64,000 nt of DNA from Planctomycetota bacterium (lineage in GTDB: Bacteria; Planctomycetota; UBA1135; GCA-002686595), in NCBI GenBank assembly GCA_012960475.1, contig DUBE01000063.1, positions 62,001 to 126,000 on the forward strand, in the 5' to 3' direction. A program made the position numbers and the translations under genes. Each line of letters starts with the position of its first letter. Position 1 is the stretch's first letter. The notes under the pieces were generated by a model, which saw only the letters and a list, made by a program, of their open reading frames with translations, was not told the DNA's origin and did not search any database. Below are positions 44,590 to 54,872 of this stretch, one piece after another.

Positions 44590-46239
44590 ATGGGTGGTTT
44601 CTGGGTCCTGGTTCTGCTGACCCTTGGCGCCTGCGGCGGGGCAGAAGGGGGTTCGGACGGGGTGCCCCTGGTCTTCGATGTGCCCTTGTCCCAAGAGCAG
44701 GCCGTTGAGCCGTCCTCGGGTAGGTCGTTGGAGGTTCAGGATCCTGTGCTTGCTCAGGATGCAAACACGGTGCCCGCGGGGACCCGTCTGTGGGACCAAC
44801 TGAACGGATACGACAGTCAGTTGCAGGGGGAGGTGGAAGCCGCGGTATATCAGGGCCTCAAGGCGGCCAAGACCCATGGCAAACTCAAGAGCACAGATTG
44901 TCGCGTCGCGGCGGTTGTGCTGGACCTTGCGCGGGGCAAACAGTTGGTGGCCCTCGGCAGCAAGCGTGCTCAGCGGCCCGCTTCTAACCAGAAGATTCTG
45001 ACCGCCATCGCCGCCCTTACACTTCTGGGGGGCAACGGCTCATTCGAGACTCAGGTCGAAGCCCTGGGGACAATCGAGGCCGGGACCCTGCGCGGTCAGC
45101 TGGTTCTGCGCGCTGGGGGAGATCCTGTCTATGACCGCAACCACGAGAATGCCATGCCCGCCTGGGCGATGGATGTGGCTCAGCTGCTTGCGCGCGCAGG
45201 CATTCAGCGCATTGAAGGCGATCTGGTCTTGGATACGGGGACCTATGCAAGGCCGGCGCCCGCCCCCGCCTGGCCCAGCAAAGGGGAGCACTGGCAGGAG
45301 TACTGCGCTCTGGCTGGTGGCTTCAGCGCCAACGCTGGTTGCTTGAGCGCGGTGCTTGAGTCGACTCCGGGGATGTTGCGTGTGCGCGTACTGCCACCGG
45401 GCCATGGCCTGAAGGAGGAAATCAGCGTGCGCAAGGGCCCGGCCAAGAAGGCCTTGGACGTGCGCGTGGGTGTTCAGGGTTCGCGCGTCATCGTGGGGGG
45501 CACGATTCCCGCAGGGATTCCCAACTGGTCCGCGCGCTTCGCTCATCCCGATCCCGTGGCGCTCTTTGGGGGCGCTCTCATTTTTGCTCTGGGCCTGCAT
45601 GGGGTGGAGGTCACCGGCGCAGTCCGCCTGCAGGTGAATGCGCCTCCGGGAACTCCCCTGGGGGCGGTTTCCCGGCCTGTATTGGGGCAATTGGAGGCTG
45701 TCTTGTTGGATTCCAACAACAGTGTCGCCGATCAGTTGTTCTTGACCCTCGGGGCCCGGGGTGGGGATGGTTCACGCGCTGGTTCCCTGGGGGCGGTGCA
45801 GACCGCCCTCGCGGATCTGCGGCTTGCTGCGGGCAGCCTCATGATGGTGGATGGCTCGGGACTGTCGCGAGAAAACCGCGTGACCCCGCGACTCCTGGCG
45901 GGAGCCATGGCGGGTCTCTTGGAACAGGATCCTGCAGCCTTTGACTTGTTTCTGCTGGCCCTGCCTCTGGCCGGGCGCAGCGGAGGTCTGGCCAATCGCA
46001 TGGGCAAGGGTGCCGCCTTTGAGACCGTGCGAGCCAAGACGGGTTTTATCGGCGGCACCAGTGGGCTCTCCGGGGTTGCGCTGGAAGACGGCGTTCCCCG
46101 ACTGGCGTTCTCGATTCTCGTGGAGTATCCGCGTAAGGCCGGGCTCAACGTTCGGGCCTGGAAGCCCATGCAGGACCGCATCGTCCAATCGTTGGCGGCT
46201 TGGATCCAAACTCACCCCAGTCCCTCAACCCGTCGCTGA
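44590..46239 (+). CDS. dacB: D-alanyl-D-alanine carboxypeptidase/endopeptidase, PBP4 type (peptidase S13)
   Basis: Periplasmic penicillin-binding protein that trims peptidoglycan peptides. The ATG at 44590 gives a lipoprotein-like N-terminus (VLVLLTLGAC); an earlier in-frame start at 44428 would lie within galE. Length 549 residues. Active-site motifs: SxxK as SNQK at about 132, SxN as SNN at about 375, and KTG at 483 in AKTGFIGGTSG. The large insertion between SxxK and SxN matches class C PBP4. Its presence shows that this organism has peptidoglycan-processing enzymes. Confidence 0.88.
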   Translation: MGGFWVLVLLTLGACGGAEGGSDGVPLVFDVPLSQEQAVEPSSGRSLEVQDPVLAQDANTVPAGTRLWDQLNGYDSQLQGEVEAAVYQGLKAAKTHGKLKSTDCRVAAVVLDLARGKQLVALGSKRAQRPASNQKILTAIAALTLLGGNGSFETQVEALGTIEAGTLRGQLVLRAGGDPVYDRNHENAMPAWAMDVAQLLARAGIQRIEGDLVLDTGTYARPAPAPAWPSKGEHWQEYCALAGGFSANAGCLSAVLESTPGMLRVRVLPPGHGLKEEISVRKGPAKKALDVRVGVQGSRVIVGGTIPAGIPNWSARFAHPDPVALFGGALIFALGLHGVEVTGAVRLQVNAPPGTPLGAVSRPVLGQLEAVLLDSNNSVADQLFLTLGARGGDGSRAGSLGAVQTALADLRLAAGSLMMVDGSGLSRENRVTPRLLAGAMAGLLEQDPAAFDLFLLALPLAGRSGGLANRMGKGAAFETVRAKTGFIGGTSGLSGVALEDGVPRLAFSILVEYPRKAGLNVRAWKPMQDRIVQSLAAWIQTHPSPSTRR

Positions 46240-46250
46240 GGAGGATCACA

Positions 46251-47102
46251 TTGACCTGGAACGATCTTGATTCTCTGGCCTTGGATTCTCCCTGGCAAGC
46301 CGATCTGAAGGTCGCCCTGGACGCGGCTCATGAAGCGGGGCAGATTCTGATGGGGCACCTTGGGCACTTGGACCCCGCAGAAATTCGTTCCAAGAGTGCG
46401 GAGCGGGATCTGGTGACTGCTGCGGATGTGGCTTCAGAGAGAGTCCTGGTTCAACGCCTGCGGGCGGCATGTCCGGGACATGCGATCGAAGCGGAGGAAG
46501 AAGTCTCGGACCCAGCCGATGACCGACCCCGCTGGTTTCTCGACCCCCTCGATGGGACCACCAACTTTGTGCACAGCCTGCCCGCCTTTGCGGTATCCAT
46601 GGGGCTGTTCGCCGATGGCCGTCCAGTGGCCGCGGTTGTTCACGCACCCCGACTGGGGGAGACCTTTTGGGCCCTCGCGGGCTGCGGGGCCTACCTGGAA
46701 TCCAAACGGCTCTGTGTTCGCCCCAGCAAGTCTCTGGGGGATGCAATCTTGGCCACCGGTTTTCCCTACCGACGCGGGCAGTTGGCCAACCCCAATCTGG
46801 GGAACTTTTGCCACTTCTTTCCCCATGTGCGCGGGATGCGGCGCTTTGGGTCCGCAGCTTTGGATCTGGCCTATGTTGCCGCGGGGCGGCTGGACGGCTA
46901 TTGGGAATTGCACCTTTCCCCCTACGACGTGGCCGCCGGTGGGCTGCTGGTGAGCGAGGCTGGGGGCCTGGTGACAGATGGAATGGGGGGCGCGGACTGG
47001 CTGCGGGGGCGTAGCATCGTGGCCGCGGGGCCTGATTTGCATCCCATCATACTGGCCGGTCTGGATTTGGACGGCTTGACAGAAGACCTACCCGGGGCCT
47101 GA
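46251..47102 (+). CDS. suhB: inositol-monophosphatase-family phosphatase
   Basis: Mg-dependent sugar- or inositol-phosphatase of 283 residues. A TTG start at 46251 is preferred because GAGGAGG lies six bases upstream; the ATG at 46200 is within dacB. The motifs are DLVTAADVASE, EAEEEVSDPADD (metal ligands), LDPLDGTTNFVHSLPAFAVSMG and LSPYDVAAGGLLVSEAGG. This is the SuhB/IMPase pattern; CysQ or histidinol-phosphatase homologues cannot be excluded. It lies 11 bases after dacB. Confidence 0.85.
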   Translation: MTWNDLDSLALDSPWQADLKVALDAAHEAGQILMGHLGHLDPAEIRSKSAERDLVTAADVASERVLVQRLRAACPGHAIEAEEEVSDPADDRPRWFLDPLDGTTNFVHSLPAFAVSMGLFADGRPVAAVVHAPRLGETFWALAGCGAYLESKRLCVRPSKSLGDAILATGFPYRRGQLANPNLGNFCHFFPHVRGMRRFGSAALDLAYVAAGRLDGYWELHLSPYDVAAGGLLVSEAGGLVTDGMGGADWLRGRSIVAAGPDLHPIILAGLDLDGLTEDLPGA

Positions 47103-47163
47103 GGTTCCAGGCCCTGTCAGGGTTGCTAGAACAGCGTGGCTCAATTCCAGGTGGGGGGGTACC

Positions 47164-50100
47164 ATGCGTAGCTTGGACCTCTTGAATCCCAACCCGATCA
47201 AGGTCGTCAGGCAGGATGGTTGGAAGCGGAGCAAGGGCCCTATGTGCGCTATGACCCAGCTCCCTGGACCCTCCCCAATCCGCATCCGCGGCGCTCGGCA
47301 GCACAATCTGGTGGGGGTCGATGTGGATATTCCGCGTCATGCCCTGGTGGTGGTCACCGGGGTCAGCGGCTCGGGCAAGAGTTCATTGGCTTTCGACACC
47401 TTGTTCCGCGAGGGCCAACGGCGCTTCCTTGAGACACTGTCCTCTTATGCGCGGCAGTTCCTGGGGGACCTGCGGCAACCGGATGTTGACTCCATTGAAG
47501 GCCTGGCTCCGGCGATTGCCGTGGATCAACGGTCCGTGCCGCGGGGATCGCGCTCCACCGTCGGCACTCTGACCGAAATCACCGACCATCTGCGCATCCT
47601 CTATGCGCGGGCGGGCACCGCCTACTGTCCCGGTTGCGATGAACCGGTGACCTCGCGCACTCCCGAGGCCCTGGTGCAAGAGATCCTGGATGCTCACGCG
47701 GGTGATGCAATCCAGATCGGCGCTCCGGTGATCCGTAGTCGCAAGGGTCATCATCAGGGGGTCTTCGAGGACCTGCGCAAGCGTGGCTTTGTGCGCGCGC
47801 GTGTGGATGGTGTGATCCATCGGTTGGAAGAGGTGCCGGAGTTGGGTCGTTACAAGTTGCACGACATCGAGGTGATCGTGGATCGCCTGCGGCCGTCTTC
47901 AGGCACCTTGGCGCGCCTCAGGGAGAGCGTGCAACAGGCCTTGGATGTGGGCGCGGGTGACTTGCTGTTGATTGCTGGGGAAGAGGTGCGTTTGCTCTCC
48001 ACCCAACGGACCTGTCCCTCCTGCGGGGACGATGTGCCTCCCCTGGAACCGCGGCTGTTTTCATTCAACTCGTCGGTCGGGGCCTGCCCCGGTTGCTCCG
48101 GCCACGGGGAAAGGCGCCAGGCGAGCGAGCGCTCGGTGGTGGCTGATCGCACCCTCACCATTCGCGAGGGGGCCTTGGCGGTGACTCGCTCCAAGGGCGG
48201 TGCCTTGCTGTTTCCAAGGGCGGACTTTGCGTTCCTGGAAAAGGTGGCCAAGGCCCACGACTTTGACCTCGACACTCCTTGGAAGGACCTTGGCACCAGC
48301 GCCCGTCGGGTGATTCTGCGAGGCGCCAACGCCAAGAAACGCTTTGAGGACAAGAGCTCCTGGGCGGGACAAAAGTCCTCGGGTTCGGTGGTCTGGAAGC
48401 GTCGTTGGAAGGGAGTCATTCCTGCCCTCGACCGGGCGCGCGAGCGAGGTACCCGTCGCAAGATGGTGGATCGCTTCCTGGCCGTGGAGCCCTGCGGCGA
48501 TTGCCAGGGCGCGCGCATCGCACCCGCGCCGCGGGCCGTGCGGGTCGCCGGGGTGCGTATGCCGGAACTCACTGGGTTGCCCGTGGATCAGTTGCCCGCA
48601 GCTCTCAAAGCTCTCAAACTCGACCGGCGGGAAGCACGAATCGGCCGTGATGTGCTGAGCGAAATCCAGCGGCGCTTGACATTCCTGCTGCAGGTGGGGC
48701 TTGGGTATCTCTCTCTGGATCGCGCGGCGGACACCCTTTCAGGGGGCGAGGCCCAGCGAATTCGGCTTGCTGCGCAATTGGGCGCGGGCCTGCGAGGCGT
48801 GCTCTATGTGCTCGACGAACCTTCGATCGGGCTGCATGCGAGAGACCACGCAAAACTGCTTGAAGCCCTGCGAGGCCTTCGGGATCTGGGCAACTCGGTA
48901 GTTGTGGTGGAACATGACGAGGCCACTCTGCGTGCCGCGGATTGGGTCGTGGACGTGGGCCCCGGAGCGGGACGTCATGGGGGCGAGATCGTGGCCTTTG
49001 GGCCTCCACATGAGGTCGCCAAGGCCGACACGCCCACAGGCCGCCTATTGCGGGGAGAGTCACTGACAGTGCCACGTGCCAATCGCCGCCCGGGAAACGG
49101 GCAGTTCCTGCGCTTGACTGGCGCGCGGGCCTTCAACCTGAAGGATGTGGACTTGACCATTGCCCTGGGCACCCTGACCGCCGTCACCGGGGTCAGTGGC
49201 TCGGGCAAGAGCACCTTGATCCAGCACACCCTGCGTCCCGCCATGGAACGCCATCTGGGTCGCGAGGTGGCGGATCCTGGGGAGCATGACGCGCTGGAGG
49301 GCCAAGCTGCCATCGATGACCTGGTGGTGGTGGATGCCTCGCCCATTGGCCGCACTCCACGCTCCAATCCGGCCACCTACACCAAGGTACTGACCCCTAT
49401 CCGGGATCTGTTTGCTTCATTGCCGGAAGCCCGTTTGAGAGGCTACACCAAGAGCCACTTTTCATTCAATGTGGCAGCAGGTCGTTGTGAGGCCTGCCTT
49501 GGAGCCGGAGCCAAGCAGGTTGAGCTGCAGTTCCTGGCGCCAGTCACCGTGCCCTGCGATGAGTGCGGCGGACATCGCTTCCAAGAGCAACTGCTCGATG
49601 TGACCTACAAGGGTCACTCCATAGCGGATGTGTTGGCTCTGCCCGCCGAGGAGGCCTTGGAATTGTTCGACGGCCATACCCTGATCACCCGGCCCCTGGC
49701 TTTGATGGTGGAGGTGGGGCTCGGGTATCTGACTCTGGGCCAGCCTTCTACCACGATTTCCGGAGGCGAGGCCCAGCGGCTCAAGCTGGTGTCGCATCTA
49801 TCCAAGCGGCCTCGGGGGCAGGTGCTCTACCTGCTCGATGAACCCACCACTGGTTTGCATCATGATGATGTGGCCCGTTTGGAAGGCGCTTTGCAACGCT
49901 TGGTGGATGGGGGCCACACGGTGGTGGTCATCGAGCACAATCTGGACTTGGTGGCGGCCGCCGACCAGGTGGTGGATCTGGGGCCTGAAGGCGGCGTTGG
50001 AGGTGGACGGATTCAGGCGCTAGGGACACCTGAGGAAATCGAAGCCTGCCAGAGCTCCTATACGGGTGCGGCCTTGCGTGAAATCGCCAAGCAGCGGCGG

Positions 50101-53100
50101 GGGAAGAAGTCGGCTGCCAAGGGCAAGATCAAGCGCAAATCCAATAGCCGTGCGAAGAAGAGCGAACTCATCGAGGTGCGAGGAGCCCGAACTCACAACC
50201 TGGCCGGCGTGGATGTTGATCTCCCCCGGGGTGCCATGACCGTGATCAGCGGGCCTTCAGGGTCCGGCAAGAGTTCGCTCGCCATGGACACGATCCACGC
50301 CGAGGGCCGCCGCCGCTTTGTTGAGTCCCTTTCCACCTACGCCCGTCAGTTCTTGGGTCTGCGAGACCGCCCGCCTTTTGACTCCATCGAGGGTCTCGGT
50401 CCCTCGGTGGCCGTGGAAGCAGGGGCGGGAGGCGCGCAGCGGCGCTCCACAATTGCCACCAGTACGGAACTGCATGACCAGCTGCGCGTGCTCTACGCTC
50501 GGGCTGGGATTTTCCGTTGCCCCGAACATGGACAGAAGCTGACTCCCCGGGATGCTGCTGGGGTGACCCGCAGCATTCTTACGGACTGCGCGGGTCTCTC
50601 CAAACCCAAGGGTTGGCTGCTGGCACCGATCACTGATCAGTTGCCGGCCTCGGACAAGCGGGCCGAAATTCTCGAAGCTCGCCGGGCCGAGTGGACCACT
50701 GCAGGGTTCCTGCGCCTATTGGCAGACGGGGAAGAGCTGCGATTGGACGGAGATCTGGAGCCTCTTGTCTCTGCCGAGCAAATTGACTTGGTGGTGGACC
50801 GCGTGGCCTTCAATGCCTCCTCGAAGGCGCGTATGGCCGACGGGGTCGAACAGGCCGCCGCCCTCGCCCATGGCCGGGTCAGTGTGCTGATCAAGGGCGG
50901 CGCGCGCTTGGAATACTCTACCCGGGGCGCTTGCACCCAGTGCGGCTTTCAACTCAGTGCGCCCATGGAGCCGCGCCACTTTTCCTTCAACACGGTGGTG
51001 GGGGCCTGCTCCGACTGCCACGGACTGGGGGCCAGACCTGTGTGTGATGTGAACCTTCTGATTGCACACTGGGATCGCTCGGTTCTGGAGGGGGCCTTAG
51101 CTGAACCCTTTCCCCGCTATCTGGTGCGCGGCAAGGGTTTCCATGAGCACCTTCTCAAGGAGGTCGCCCGTGTGCATCGCATCGATCTCAGCAAGCCTCT
51201 GAACAAGCTCTCCCAAAAGAAAAGGGACCTGCTCTTGCACGGTCTGGGAGCCAAGCAGGAGTACACGGTTCAAATCAAGAAGAACTGGAAAACTGCCGAG
51301 CTCGAGCAGCGCTTCCGCGCGGAATGGACTGGTCTTTGTGGGCAGATTGACCGCTGGTCCGCGCGCAGCGAGGACCCTTCCTGGCGCGAACGTCTGGAGC
51401 GTGTGATGGTCGAGCAGACCTGTCCCACCTGCAGCGGTGAGCGTCTTTCACGCGCTGCCCGGGCCGTGACCGTGGGCAAGAAGCGCCTGCCTGAGATCCT
51501 GGCACTGGATGTGGATCGCGCCCTCGAGTTCGTCAGAAAACTGCACATCCCCGGGGCCAGGAAAGCCGTGCTGGGGCCGATTCAGGCCGAACTCCTGGCG
51601 CGACTTTCCATGCTCCAGCAGGTTGGGCTTGGCTATTTGACCCTGGACCGTTCCACCGGCACCTTGAGTGGGGGCGAGGCCCGGCGGGTGCGACTGTCCG
51701 CGGCGCTCGGCTCGGAACTTGTGGGGGTTCTCTATGTGCTGGACGAACCCACCGTGGGTCTGCATCCCGCAGATGTGGATCAACTGGTGGAGGCCCTGCA
51801 TCGCCTGCGCGATCGTGGTAATACGTTGCTTGTGGTGGAGCACGACGCTGCGGTCATCCGTGCGGCGGATTGGGTCGTAGACATGGGGCCCGGAGCCGGA
51901 GAACTTGGGGGGCAAGTGGTTGCAGCGGGAACTCCCGCCCAGGTGGCGCGCTCCAAGCGGGGCTCCACGGGCGAGCTCCTGCGGGGTGAGATCGATCTCG
52001 TCGCATCCGTGCAGGCCCTGGAGTTGCATGCGGAACCTATTCCACCCTCCGAACCGATCCGATTGATCGGTGCCAGACAATTCAATTTGCGCGGTGTGGA
52101 TTTGGAAGTGCATTACGGTCGCATGCTGGGTCTTTTGGGTCCTTCCGGGGCGGGTAAGAGCACCCTCGCGGTGGAGTGCCTGGTTCCAGCTCTACGCGGG
52201 GAAGAGCCCGAAGGTCGCTGGCAGGAGATCCAGAACACTGAAGCCAGCACCCGCGTCGTGTTGGTGGACGCTACGCCCATCGGACGCTCACCCCACAGCG
52301 TGCCCGCCACCTACGCGGGAGTCCTGCCCGGTCTGCGCGAACTTTACGCCCGCACCCCAGACGCCCGTCGTCTGGGCTTCACCCAAAGCTACTTTTCATT
52401 CAACTCCAGCCGTGGTCGTTGTCCCGCCTGCGATGGGCGCGGCAGTTCCCAGGTGGAGATGCAATTTCTGGCGGACATCTGGCTGGTGTGTGAAGAATGC
52501 GAGGGCAAACGCTATCGGCCCGAGGTCTTGGAGGTGCGCTGGCGAGGGATGACCATCGCTGAGGCCCTGGCACTTTCGGTCGATTCGGCTTGCGAGGTTT
52601 TCGGACACCAGTCCTCCATCCACGGGCCCTTGGCCTCCCTGCAGCAGGTAGGCCTGGGTTACCTGCGTCTTGACCAATCCTCTACAACCCTTTCAGGGGG
52701 TGAGGCGCAGCGCCTCAAATTGGCGGCTGAGCTTCTCAAAGCCGAGCATGGCGGCCGCAGCGTGCTGGTTTTGGATGAACCCACTACGGGCCTTGCAGCC
52801 TGCGATCTGGTGCACCTGGCCCGGGCTCTCAAGCGCCTGGTGCTGTTGGGCAACGCGGTGGTGCTGGTGGAGCACCAGATGGATTTGCTGCTGCTGTGTG
52901 ACGATCTGGTGGAACTCGGGCCGGGGGGCGGGTCCAGTGGAGGGCGGGCAATTGCCACCGGCACCCCCCAGGAAATTTGCCACAATGCACAGTCAGTCAG
53001 TGGTCCTTACCTTCTGCGAAACACCCTCCCTGTGGCTTCCCCCTCCCCCAAAAAGAAAGCTCGCAAGGCCCGCAAGAAGCCCCGGCCCAAGCAAACCAGG

Positions 53101-53115
53101 GGGTCTAAGGCATGA
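47164..53115 (+). CDS. uvrA: tandem-duplicated UvrA (excinuclease ABC subunit A, double length)
   Basis: DNA-damage recognition ATPase of nucleotide excision repair, 1,983 residues, about twice the usual length. Two complete UvrA units are fused. Unit 1 has Walker [10 protein letters not shown] at 66, signature LSGGEAQR at 525, Walker [10 protein letters not shown] at 676 and ISGGEAQR at 866. Unit 2 has GPSGSGKSS at 1030, LSGGEARR at 1501, GPSGAGKST at 1659 and LSGGEAQR at 1843. Both carry zinc-module cysteine pairs. A Lys/Arg-rich segment links the units (about 976-1002) and a similar one ends the protein. Starts at 47242 or 47251 are also possible. The stop overlaps the helicase start (ATGA). 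Chlamydial UvrA is similarly doubled. Confidence 0.92.
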   Translation: MRSLDLLNPNPIKVVRQDGWKRSKGPMCAMTQLPGPSPIRIRGARQHNLVGVDVDIPRHALVVVTGVSGSGKSSLAFDTLFREGQRRFLETLSSYARQFLGDLRQPDVDSIEGLAPAIAVDQRSVPRGSRSTVGTLTEITDHLRILYARAGTAYCPGCDEPVTSRTPEALVQEILDAHAGDAIQIGAPVIRSRKGHHQGVFEDLRKRGFVRARVDGVIHRLEEVPELGRYKLHDIEVIVDRLRPSSGTLARLRESVQQALDVGAGDLLLIAGEEVRLLSTQRTCPSCGDDVPPLEPRLFSFNSSVGACPGCSGHGERRQASERSVVADRTLTIREGALAVTRSKGGALLFPRADFAFLEKVAKAHDFDLDTPWKDLGTSARRVILRGANAKKRFEDKSSWAGQKSSGSVVWKRRWKGVIPALDRARERGTRRKMVDRFLAVEPCGDCQGARIAPAPRAVRVAGVRMPELTGLPVDQLPAALKALKLDRREARIGRDVLSEIQRRLTFLLQVGLGYLSLDRAADTLSGGEAQRIRLAAQLGAGLRGVLYVLDEPSIGLHARDHAKLLEALRGLRDLGNSVVVVEHDEATLRAADWVVDVGPGAGRHGGEIVAFGPPHEVAKADTPTGRLLRGESLTVPRANRRPGNGQFLRLTGARAFNLKDVDLTIALGTLTAVTGVSGSGKSTLIQHTLRPAMERHLGREVADPGEHDALEGQAAIDDLVVVDASPIGRTPRSNPATYTKVLTPIRDLFASLPEARLRGYTKSHFSFNVAAGRCEACLGAGAKQVELQFLAPVTVPCDECGGHRFQEQLLDVTYKGHSIADVLALPAEEALELFDGHTLITRPLALMVEVGLGYLTLGQPSTTISGGEAQRLKLVSHLSKRPRGQVLYLLDEPTTGLHHDDVARLEGALQRLVDGGHTVVVIEHNLDLVAAADQVVDLGPEGGVGGGRIQALGTPEEIEACQSSYTGAALREIAKQRRGKKSAAKGKIKRKSNSRAKKSELIEVRGARTHNLAGVDVDLPRGAMTVISGPSGSGKSSLAMDTIHAEGRRRFVESLSTYARQFLGLRDRPPFDSIEGLGPSVAVEAGAGGAQRRSTIATSTELHDQLRVLYARAGIFRCPEHGQKLTPRDAAGVTRSILTDCAGLSKPKGWLLAPITDQLPASDKRAEILEARRAEWTTAGFLRLLADGEELRLDGDLEPLVSAEQIDLVVDRVAFNASSKARMADGVEQAAALAHGRVSVLIKGGARLEYSTRGACTQCGFQLSAPMEPRHFSFNTVVGACSDCHGLGARPVCDVNLLIAHWDRSVLEGALAEPFPRYLVRGKGFHEHLLKEVARVHRIDLSKPLNKLSQKKRDLLLHGLGAKQEYTVQIKKNWKTAELEQRFRAEWTGLCGQIDRWSARSEDPSWRERLERVMVEQTCPTCSGERLSRAARAVTVGKKRLPEILALDVDRALEFVRKLHIPGARKAVLGPIQAELLARLSMLQQVGLGYLTLDRSTGTLSGGEARRVRLSAALGSELVGVLYVLDEPTVGLHPADVDQLVEALHRLRDRGNTLLVVEHDAAVIRAADWVVDMGPGAGELGGQVVAAGTPAQVARSKRGSTGELLRGEIDLVASVQALELHAEPIPPSEPIRLIGARQFNLRGVDLEVHYGRMLGLLGPSGAGKSTLAVECLVPALRGEEPEGRWQEIQNTEASTRVVLVDATPIGRSPHSVPATYAGVLPGLRELYARTPDARRLGFTQSYFSFNSSRGRCPACDGRGSSQVEMQFLADIWLVCEECEGKRYRPEVLEVRWRGMTIAEALALSVDSACEVFGHQSSIHGPLASLQQVGLGYLRLDQSSTTLSGGEAQRLKLAAELLKAEHGGRSVLVLDEPTTGLAACDLVHLARALKRLVLLGNAVVLVEHQMDLLLLCDDLVELGPGGGSSGGRAIATGTPQEICHNAQSVSGPYLLRNTLPVASPSPKKKARKARKKPRPKQTRGSKA

Positions 53116-54872
53116 GGCCTGGCGACCCGCTCATCGTTCAGCCGGACCGCTCGCTGATGCTGCATACGGTCTGCAATGTGGTGGATTCTGAGGGTAATGT
53201 GCTCAAGGATGACCAGGGCCGGCCCCTTACCGAGGAGCATCCGCGCTACCAGGAGGCTCGGGATCGGCTGGCAGTATTTGCCGAGTTGGCCAAGAGCCCT
53301 GACTACCTGCACACCTACCGCTTGAACACTATTTCGGTCTGGAACGCAGCGGCCTTGGGGGTTACCGCGGAGGAGATGATCGCCACCTTGGAAGATCTGT
53401 CCTGCGTGCCGATCCCGCCCAATATTGAGCAGGAGATCACGGAATGGGTCAGCTGCTATGGCGTCTTGCGCATCGAACGCAGGGAAGTGGGCTTTGAGTT
53501 GATTTCCACCGATCCCACGCTGGTGGCAGATGTGCTCGCCCATGAGGCCGTTCGCAAGCACTGCAATCTGGGCCCTGACGGTGAGGTCTTTCTGGACGAT
53601 CTGCAGCGGGGCCTGATCAAGCAGGCCCTGATCCGGATCGGCTTTCCCGTGGACGACCGCGGGGGCTATCTGGATGGGGACCCTCTTGACATAAAACTAC
53701 GCCAGACCTGCCTCTCGGGCGAGCCCTTCGTCCTGCGGGACTACCAGAAGGGCGCGGCCCAGGCCTTTCATGCGGGGGGTACTGAACTCGGAGGCAGTGG
53801 CGTGGTGGTGCTGCCCTGTGGTGCAGGAAAGACCGTGACCGGCATGGCGGTGATGGAGTTGGTGGGGGCCAAGACCTTGATCTTGACCACCAACACCGTG
53901 GCCGTGCGACAATGGCGTGAGGAACTGCTGGACAAGACCGAACTGACCAGCGATCAGGTGGGTGAGTACACCGGTGACGAGAAGGTCATCAAGCCAGTGA
54001 CCATCACCACCTACCAGATGCTCACCTGGCGCCGCTCAAAGGCCAGTGCATTTGAGCACTTCGAAGTCTTCTCTTCCGAGAACTGGGGGCTGGTGATCTA
54101 CGACGAGGTACACCTCTTGCCCGCTCCGATTTTCAGGGTCACGGCGGACCTGCAAGCCCGTCGTCGCCTGGGCTTGACCGCCACCCTGATCCGCGAGGAC
54201 GGCAAGGAGGATGAGGTCTTCTGCCTGATTGGCCCGAAGCGTTACGATGTTCCCTGGAAGGTCCTTGAATCCAAGGGGTTCATCGCCAGTGCTTCCTGTG
54301 TAGAGGTGCGCGTGCCCTTGGACGAGGCTATCCGCACGGTCTACCTGGGGGCTGGGGCCAGAGCACGCTTCCGTGTGGCTTCAGAAAATCCCGCCAAGAG
54401 GGAAGTGGTGCAGAACCTGATCAAGCGCCATCCCAAGGGACGAATTCTGATCATCGGTCAGTACATTGAACAGCTCGAGCGCCTGGCATCCATCCTGGGC
54501 GCACCTTTGATCACTGGCAAGACCCCCAACGCCGACCGGGAGACTCTCTATGAAGCCTTCAGGACTGGCGCAGAGCGTCTCTTGATCGTGTCCAAGGTGG
54601 GGAACTTCGCCATCGATCTGCCCGATGCCAACATTGCAATTCAGATCTCCGGTACCTTCGGCTCGCGCCAGGAGGAGGCCCAGCGCCTGGGCCGCATATT
54701 GCGTCCCAAGAGCGACGGTTCCCGTGCGGTTTTCTATTCGGTGGTCACCGCCGGCACACGGGACCAGGAGTTCGCAGAAAAACGGCAGTTGTTCCTGACG
54801 GAGCAAGGCTACACCTACGAGATAACGGAAGCCGCAGGCATGCGCGCCTTGGATGAGGAGGTCTGTTCTTGA
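53112..54872 (+). CDS. XPB/Rad25-type DNA helicase
   Basis: Superfamily 2 DNA translocase/helicase of 586 residues, resembling mycobacterial XPB. Motifs: PCGAGKT at about 235, DEVHLLPA at 331, LTATLIREDGKEDE containing the RED motif at 361, and GSRQEEAQRLGRILRPK (motif VI) near 517. The N-terminal region (PLIVQPDRSLMLHTV, YLHTYRLNTISVWNAAALG) is typical of bacterial XPB. In eukaryotes XPB opens DNA in TFIIH during repair and transcription. It overlaps uvrA by four bases and its partner gene by four bases, suggesting a shared repair role. Confidence 0.93.
   Translation: MRPGDPLIVQPDRSLMLHTVCNVVDSEGNVLKDDQGRPLTEEHPRYQEARDRLAVFAELAKSPDYLHTYRLNTISVWNAAALGVTAEEMIATLEDLSCVPIPPNIEQEITEWVSCYGVLRIERREVGFELISTDPTLVADVLAHEAVRKHCNLGPDGEVFLDDLQRGLIKQALIRIGFPVDDRGGYLDGDPLDIKLRQTCLSGEPFVLRDYQKGAAQAFHAGGTELGGSGVVVLPCGAGKTVTGMAVMELVGAKTLILTTNTVAVRQWREELLDKTELTSDQVGEYTGDEKVIKPVTITTYQMLTWRRSKASAFEHFEVFSSENWGLVIYDEVHLLPAPIFRVTADLQARRRLGLTATLIREDGKEDEVFCLIGPKRYDVPWKVLESKGFIASASCVEVRVPLDEAIRTVYLGAGARARFRVASENPAKREVVQNLIKRHPKGRILIIGQYIEQLERLASILGAPLITGKTPNADRETLYEAFRTGAERLLIVSKVGNFAIDLPDANIAIQISGTFGSRQEEAQRLGRILRPKSDGSRAVFYSVVTAGTRDQEFAEKRQLFLTEQGYTYEITEAAGMRALDEEVCS

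Noticed and set aside
47164-53115. Possibility that the double UvrA is two genes joined by a sequencing or assembly error.
   Set aside because: The frame is continuous across the basic linker, the two units differ throughout, and both the linker and the C-terminus have similar basic tails, as expected of a real fusion.
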